DNA from: Lysobacter sp. BMK333-48F3
GTDB taxonomy: Bacteria > Pseudomonadota > Gammaproteobacteria > Xanthomonadales > Xanthomonadaceae
Length of the DNA: 64,000 nucleotides
Assembly: GCF_019733395.1 (NCBI RefSeq)
Contig: NZ_JAIHOO010000001.1
Location: 1,922,001 to 1,986,000, forward strand
Direction of reading: 5' to 3'
Position numbers and translations under genes: made by a program. The notes beneath the pieces are model-generated. The model saw only the letters and a list, made by a program, of their open reading frames with translations. It was not told the origin of the DNA and did no database searches. Shown piece by piece: positions 60,267 to 64,000 of the stretch; within the stretch, counting starts at the first letter, position 1, and every line of letters begins with the position of its first letter.

Positions 60267-60974
60267 ATGGATTTCGCCCGACTCGACCAGACCCTGCGCG
60301 ACAGCATCGCCGACGCCCAGCTCGACAACGAAGAGAAGTTCGAACTGCGCGAACTCGGCGCCGGCCTGGCCGCCGACCGGGTGCGCTACCTGCGCAACCG
60401 CGCCTTCGACATGTCGCGCGAGCTCATGCTGGCCGAGCCGGCGCGCACGCTGGAGGCGTTGCGCTGGCTGGAGCAGGTGGTCAAGACTCTGGACGTGGTC
60501 GCGGCCGCGCCGGCGACCGTGTCCAGCGCCTACTTCGCCCCCGGCGACGCCTGCCTGCGCAAGCTGCGCGAGCTGTGCCGCGGCGCCAAGCGCAGCCTCG
60601 ACATCTGCGTCTACACCATCTCCGACGACCGCCTGGCCGAGGAGATCGTCGCCTGCCACCGGCGCGGCATCGCGGTGCGGGTGCTCAGCGACAACGACAA
60701 GAAGTTCGACGAGGGCAGCGACGTGCTGCGCCTGCGCGAACTCGGCGTGCCGGTGCGGATCGACGACAGCCCGTTCCACATGCACCACAAGTTCGCCGTG
60801 TTCGACGGCCGGGTGCTGGCCAACGGCAGCTTCAACTGGACCCGCAGCGCCACCACCAGCAACGAAGAGAACCTGGTGGTGACCGACGACGCCAACCTGC
60901 TGCGCTGTTTCGCCGGGCAGTTCGATACCCTGTGGCGCAAGTTCGCCCCCGAGGCCGCGCTGGACCCGGCCTGA
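60267..60974 (+). CDS. Single-HKD phospholipase D-like protein with TerB-like N-terminus
   Basis: 235 residues, 9 bp after the AAA gene. One HKD motif: HHKFAVFDGRVLANGSFNW (His-x-Lys with the following Asn and a conserved SNEEN), as in Nuc/mitoPLD-type enzymes that dimerise to form one active site; substrates range from DNA/RNA to phospholipids. The first 60 residues are helical, with the ADAQLDNEEKFELRELG segment that resembles the protein at 49971-50216. No signal peptide or membrane segment. Last gene of the operon. Confidence 0.87.
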   Translation: MDFARLDQTLRDSIADAQLDNEEKFELRELGAGLAADRVRYLRNRAFDMSRELMLAEPARTLEALRWLEQVVKTLDVVAAAPATVSSAYFAPGDACLRKLRELCRGAKRSLDICVYTISDDRLAEEIVACHRRGIAVRVLSDNDKKFDEGSDVLRLRELGVPVRIDDSPFHMHHKFAVFDGRVLANGSFNWTRSATTSNEENLVVTDDANLLRCFAGQFDTLWRKFAPEAALDPA

Positions 60975-61121
60975 GCCTTCGGCAGGCCCGGCCGGGACGG
61001 TTTCCGGCGCGGAAAACCGCCGGCGGGGCGGGGAAAATTCCCCATCCGCCCGCGGCAGCCGATAATGGCGGCCCTGTCCGCCCAGGCCCGCGCCCGCCGC
61101 GCGCCGTCCACGAGCCGCTCA

Positions 61122-62024
61122 ATGACGTCCAGCCGCAGTTTCCCCGACTACCCGTTCCAGCCGCAGCGCTTCGAAGTCCGTCCCGGGATCGCGATGAGCT
61201 ATCTCGACGAGGGCCCGCGCGACGGCGAGGTCGTGGTGATGCTGCACGGCAATCCCTCGTGGAGCTATTACTGGCGCAAGCTGGTGCTGGGCCTGCGCGA
61301 CCGCTATCGCTGCATCGTCCCCGACCACGTCGGCATGGGCCTGTCGGACAAGCCCGACGACCAGCGCTACGAGTACACCCTGCAGTCGCGGGTCGACGAC
61401 GTCGAGCGCCTGCTCCAGCACCTGGGCGTGACCGGGCCGATGAGCCTGGCGGTGCACGACTGGGGCGGCGGCATCGGCTTCGGCTGGGGGCTCAAGCACG
61501 GCGAGCAGATCAAGCGGCTGATCGTCACCAACACCGGCGCCTTCCCGCTGCCGGCGGCCAAGCCGCTGCCCAAGCGCCTGCGCCTGGGCCGCGATTCGGC
61601 CCTGGGCACCGGCCTGATCCGCGGCCTCAACGCCTTCGCCGGCGGCGCCGCGCGCCTGGGCGTGGCCACGCCGATGCCGGCCGAGGTCCGCCGCGCCTAC
61701 CTGGCTCCGTACGATTCCTGGGCCAACCGCATCGCCACCTCGCGCTTCGTCCAGGACATCCCGCTCGGCGAGGGCGACAAGGCCTGGCCGCTGGTGCAGG
61801 CGATGGCGGCCAAGCTGCCGCAGTACGCCGACCGTCCGGCTTTCATCGGTTGGGGTCTGCGCGACTTCGTGTTCGATCACCATTTCCTCAAGGGCTTCAC
61901 CGACGCGCTGCCGCAGGCGCAGGTGCATGCCTTCGACGATGCCGGCCACTACGTGCTGGAAGACAAGGCGGCGCTGCTGGTGCCGGAAATGCGCGCCTTC
62001 CTCGATCGCCACCCGTTGAGCTGA
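61122..62024 (+). CDS. oleB: Beta-lactone decarboxylase OleB (haloalkane dehalogenase-like)
   Basis: 300 residues from ATG 61122; earlier in-frame ATGs at 61065 have no ribosome-binding site. Alpha/beta-hydrolase: oxyanion region LHGNPSWSYYWR, nucleophile Asp113 in HDWGGGIGFGW and catalytic His276 in DDAGHYVLEDK, matching Asp114 and His277 of X. campestris OleB after a one-residue shift. OleB removes CO2 from cis-beta-lactones to give cis-olefins. It precedes oleC by 4 bp. Confidence 0.94.
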   Translation: MTSSRSFPDYPFQPQRFEVRPGIAMSYLDEGPRDGEVVVMLHGNPSWSYYWRKLVLGLRDRYRCIVPDHVGMGLSDKPDDQRYEYTLQSRVDDVERLLQHLGVTGPMSLAVHDWGGGIGFGWGLKHGEQIKRLIVTNTGAFPLPAAKPLPKRLRLGRDSALGTGLIRGLNAFAGGAARLGVATPMPAEVRRAYLAPYDSWANRIATSRFVQDIPLGEGDKAWPLVQAMAAKLPQYADRPAFIGWGLRDFVFDHHFLKGFTDALPQAQVHAFDDAGHYVLEDKAALLVPEMRAFLDRHPLS

Positions 62025-62028
62025 GCCG

Positions 62029-63699
62029 ATGGCCGCCGACGTCTCCGCCGCGCAAGGCGAACGCTGCAACATCGCTTCGGCCTTGCCGGCGCTGGCCGCG
62101 CAGTCGCCGGAACGCATCGCGATGCGTTGCCCCGGCACGCGCCGCGGCGACGGCCTGGCGGCCTACGACGTCGCCCTGAGCTATGGCGAGCTGGACCGGC
62201 GCAGCGACGCGATCGCCGCCGGCCTGGCCGCGCGCGGCATCGTCCGCGGCACCCGCACTGCGGTGATGGTGCGGCCGTCGCCGGAGTTCTTCCTGTTGAT
62301 GTTCGCGCTGTTCAAGCTCGGCGCGGTGCCGGTGCTGATCGACCCGGGCATCGACAAGCGCGCGCTGCGCCAGTGCCTGGACGAGGCCGCGCCGGAGGCC
62401 TTCATCGGCATTCCGCTGGCGCACATCGCCCGGGTGGTGCTGGGCTGGGCCAAGTCGGCGCGGATCCGCATCACCACCGGCCGCTACGCCTGGCTGGCCG
62501 ACGATACCCTGGCGCGGATCGAACGCGCCGGCGCCGGCGTGGCTTCGCAGTTGGCCGATACCCGCGCCGACGAAGTCGCCGCGGTGGTGTTCACCAGCGG
62601 CTCGACCGGCGTGCCCAAGGGCGTGGTGTTCCGGCACCGGCATTTCGTCGCCCAGATCGAAATGATGGGCGAGGCTTTCGGCCTGATGCCCGGCGGGGTC
62701 GATCTGCCGACCTTCCCGCCGTTCGCCCTGTTCGATCCGGCGTTGGGCCTGACCTCGATCATTCCCGACATGGACCCGACCCGGCCGGCCCAGGCCGACC
62801 CGGTCAAGCTGCTCGATGCGATCCAGCGCTTCGGCGTCGACCAGTTGTTCGGCTCGCCGGCGTTGATGGCGGTGCTGGCGCGCCACGGCCAGCCCCTGCC
62901 GGGGGTGAAGCGGGTGACCTCGGCCGGCGCGCCGGTGCCGCCGGACACGGTCGCCGCCTTGCGCGAGTTGTTGCCGCGCGATGCCCAGTTCTGGACCCCG
63001 TACGGCGCCACCGAATGCCTGCCGGTGGCGGTGATCGAAGGCCGCGAGCTGCAATCCACCCGCGCCGCCACCGAGCGCGGCGCCGGCACCTGCGTCGGCC
63101 GGCCGGTGCCGCGCAACGAGGTGCGGATCATCCGCATCGACGACGCGCCGATCGCGCAGTGGTCGGACGACTGGGTGCTGCCGGCCGGCACGGTCGGCGA
63201 AATCACCGTCGCCGGGCCGACCGCGACCGACAGCTATTTCCGCCGCGACGCCGCGACCGCGCTGGCCAAGATCCGCGAAGTCCGCGACGGCGCCGAGCGC
63301 ATCGTCCATCGCATGGGCGATGTCGGCTATCTCGACCAAGAAGGGCGGTTGTGGTTCTGCGGGCGCAAGACCCATCGGGTCGAGACCGCGCAGGGCCCGC
63401 TGTACACCGAGCAGGTCGAGCCGGTGTTCAACACCCATCCCAAGGTGCGTCGCACCGCCTTGGTCGGCACCGGCGCGTTCGGCGCGCAGCAGCCATTGCT
63501 GTGGGTGGAACTGCACGATCCGCGCACGCCGGCGGCCCAGCGCGAACGCATCGTCGAGGAGCTGCGCGCGATCGGCGCGCAGTTCGCGCACACCGCCGGG
63601 ATCGAGCGGATCCGTTTCCACCCCGGGTTTCCGGTCGATATCCGTCACAACGCCAAGATCGGCCGCGAGAAGCTCGCAGTGCAGGCGGCGCAGGGCTGA
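62029..63699 (+). CDS. oleC: Beta-lactone synthetase OleC
   Basis: 556 residues. ANL-superfamily adenylating enzyme: P-loop VFTSGSTGVPKGVV, A5 YGATECLPV, and A8-like GDVGYLDQEGRLWFCGRKTHRV. The family's C-terminal catalytic Lys region is altered, PVDIRHNAKIGREKL, as in OleC, which cyclises 2-alkyl-3-hydroxyacids to beta-lactones with ATP. The next ole gene, oleD (reductase), is expected right of the window but is not seen within 300 bp. Confidence 0.94.
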   Translation: MAADVSAAQGERCNIASALPALAAQSPERIAMRCPGTRRGDGLAAYDVALSYGELDRRSDAIAAGLAARGIVRGTRTAVMVRPSPEFFLLMFALFKLGAVPVLIDPGIDKRALRQCLDEAAPEAFIGIPLAHIARVVLGWAKSARIRITTGRYAWLADDTLARIERAGAGVASQLADTRADEVAAVVFTSGSTGVPKGVVFRHRHFVAQIEMMGEAFGLMPGGVDLPTFPPFALFDPALGLTSIIPDMDPTRPAQADPVKLLDAIQRFGVDQLFGSPALMAVLARHGQPLPGVKRVTSAGAPVPPDTVAALRELLPRDAQFWTPYGATECLPVAVIEGRELQSTRAATERGAGTCVGRPVPRNEVRIIRIDDAPIAQWSDDWVLPAGTVGEITVAGPTATDSYFRRDAATALAKIREVRDGAERIVHRMGDVGYLDQEGRLWFCGRKTHRVETAQGPLYTEQVEPVFNTHPKVRRTALVGTGAFGAQQPLLWVELHDPRTPAAQRERIVEELRAIGAQFAHTAGIERIRFHPGFPVDIRHNAKIGREKLAVQAAQG

Positions 63700-63739
63700 G
63701 GGTGGGGCTGCGTCGAAACGACGCAGGGGCGGTGGAGCG

Positions 63740-63825
63740 AGGCAAGGGCAAAGCAAGAGCAAAGCAAGAGCAAATCCCCCCTGGCCCCCCTCAACAAAGG
63801 GGGGAACCCGGTAGGCGGGGGCGAT
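63740..63825. repeat. CAAATCCCCCCT element (copy 2)
   Basis: CAAAGCAAGAG-type tandem units lead into CAAATCCCCCCTGGCCCCCC, TCAACAAAGGGGGGAACCCG and a G-rich end. Same order as at 47607. It directly follows oleC and lies where an oleC terminator would be expected; the C/G stem with CAACAAA loop may act as one. Confidence 0.8.
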
Positions 63826-63839
63826 AGGGCTCGGGCGAC

Positions 63840-63890
63840 ACGACAGCGGCTTTTCAGCGACGCGGCAGCGATTTGCAGCCACGCAGCAGC
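63840..63890. repeat. Degenerate CAGCGGTTTT repeats
   Basis: CAGCGGCTTTTCAG, CAGCGATTTGCAG and CAGCGGTTTTGCTG recur about 23 bp apart between the two CAAATCCCCCCT elements. No gene. Confidence 0.6.
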
Positions 63891-63894
63891 GGTT

Positions 63895-64000
63895 TTGCTG
63901 TTGCCCCCTTTGACAAAGGGGGCGAACGGCCGCGCAGCGGACGTGGGGGATTTGCTGTTGCCGTTGCCGTTGCCGCAGCCGCAGCCGCAACCGCAACCGC
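63895..64000. repeat. CAAATCCCCC element (copy 3, inverted), cut by the window end
   Basis: On the minus strand the order is tandem CAACGG/GGTTGC units, GGCAACAGCAAATCCCCCAC, a G/C stem (GCCCCCTTTGTCAAAGGGGG) and CAACAGC. It is inverted with respect to copy 2, so the pair forms a large imperfect palindrome. Confidence 0.75.

Noticed and set aside
56379..60788. Minus-strand open frame of 1469 codons opposite the giant ATPase
   Set aside because: Antisense shadow: the plus-strand protein has intact Walker motifs, while the minus-strand translation has no domain and extreme composition.

Overview
The window is GC-rich chromosomal DNA from a gammaproteobacterium of the family Lysobacteraceae (Xanthomonadaceae), most likely a Lysobacter. 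Pointers are the very high GC content, an OleA/OleB/OleC set whose catalytic residues fall in line with the Xanthomonas campestris enzymes, an Ax21-family outer-membrane protein, the hemD-hemX-hemY and rhodanese-secB-gpsA orders, and many GTAG-type REP palindromes between genes. I see no rRNA, tRNA, CRISPR array, insertion sequence or prophage.

Layout. 1-5.9 kb: scattered single genes (secreted beta-propeller protein, YjbR-like protein, lipoprotein, VOC protein, LysR regulator, gamma-glutamylcyclotransferase-like protein). 6-9.4 kb: a degenerate short-chain dehydrogenase diverging from ntrB-ntrC, with an NtrC-type operator against the ntrB start codon. 9.7-19.4 kb: sodC, an acetyltransferase, a thiolase, a sulfatase, secreted proteins and two duplicated small membrane proteins. 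19.4-22.6 kb: hemD-hemX-hemY on the minus strand. 22.7-27.7 kb: thioesterase, lipoprotein, rhodanese, secB, gpsA and a secreted Cys-rich protein. 27.8-30.6 kb: Ax21-like porin, 2OG-Fe(II) oxygenase, peptidoglycan-binding/amidase-like protein.

30.8-44.1 kb is the most striking region: ten tightly spaced or overlapping genes behind a Zur-like palindrome. They encode a TonB-dependent receptor, an ABC-2 type transporter (ATPase plus two permeases), a second TonB-dependent receptor, a PduX-like GHMP amino-acid kinase, an SbnA/cysteine-synthase-like PLP enzyme, an ATP-grasp ligase, a DUF364 (putative heavy-metal chelation) protein and an MFS exporter. I read this as an NRPS-independent, probably zinc-regulated metallophore locus: the kinase activates Ser/Thr, the PLP enzyme performs beta-replacement, the ATP-grasp enzyme ligates, the MFS protein exports and the TonB receptors take the complex back. 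The product is unknown.

44.1-64 kb: trmL, an M16 protease, a small lipoprotein, then the ole long-chain olefin (beta-lactone) pathway. oleA (48.5 kb) is separated from oleB-oleC (61-63.7 kb) by about 11 kb holding a second system: RHH-DUF2170 (YjfI-like), PspA/IM30, an OB-fold membrane protein, flotillin, a 1782-residue AAA ATPase and a single-HKD phospholipase D-like protein. This looks like a membrane-stress or membrane-remodelling module with its own palindromic operator.

Repeats are abundant: four paired REP elements of about 160 bp, a family of perfect 19-20 bp stem-loops, a CAAATCCCCCCT element seen three times, and two unrelated 14-bp-period tandem arrays, each running up to the start of a gene.
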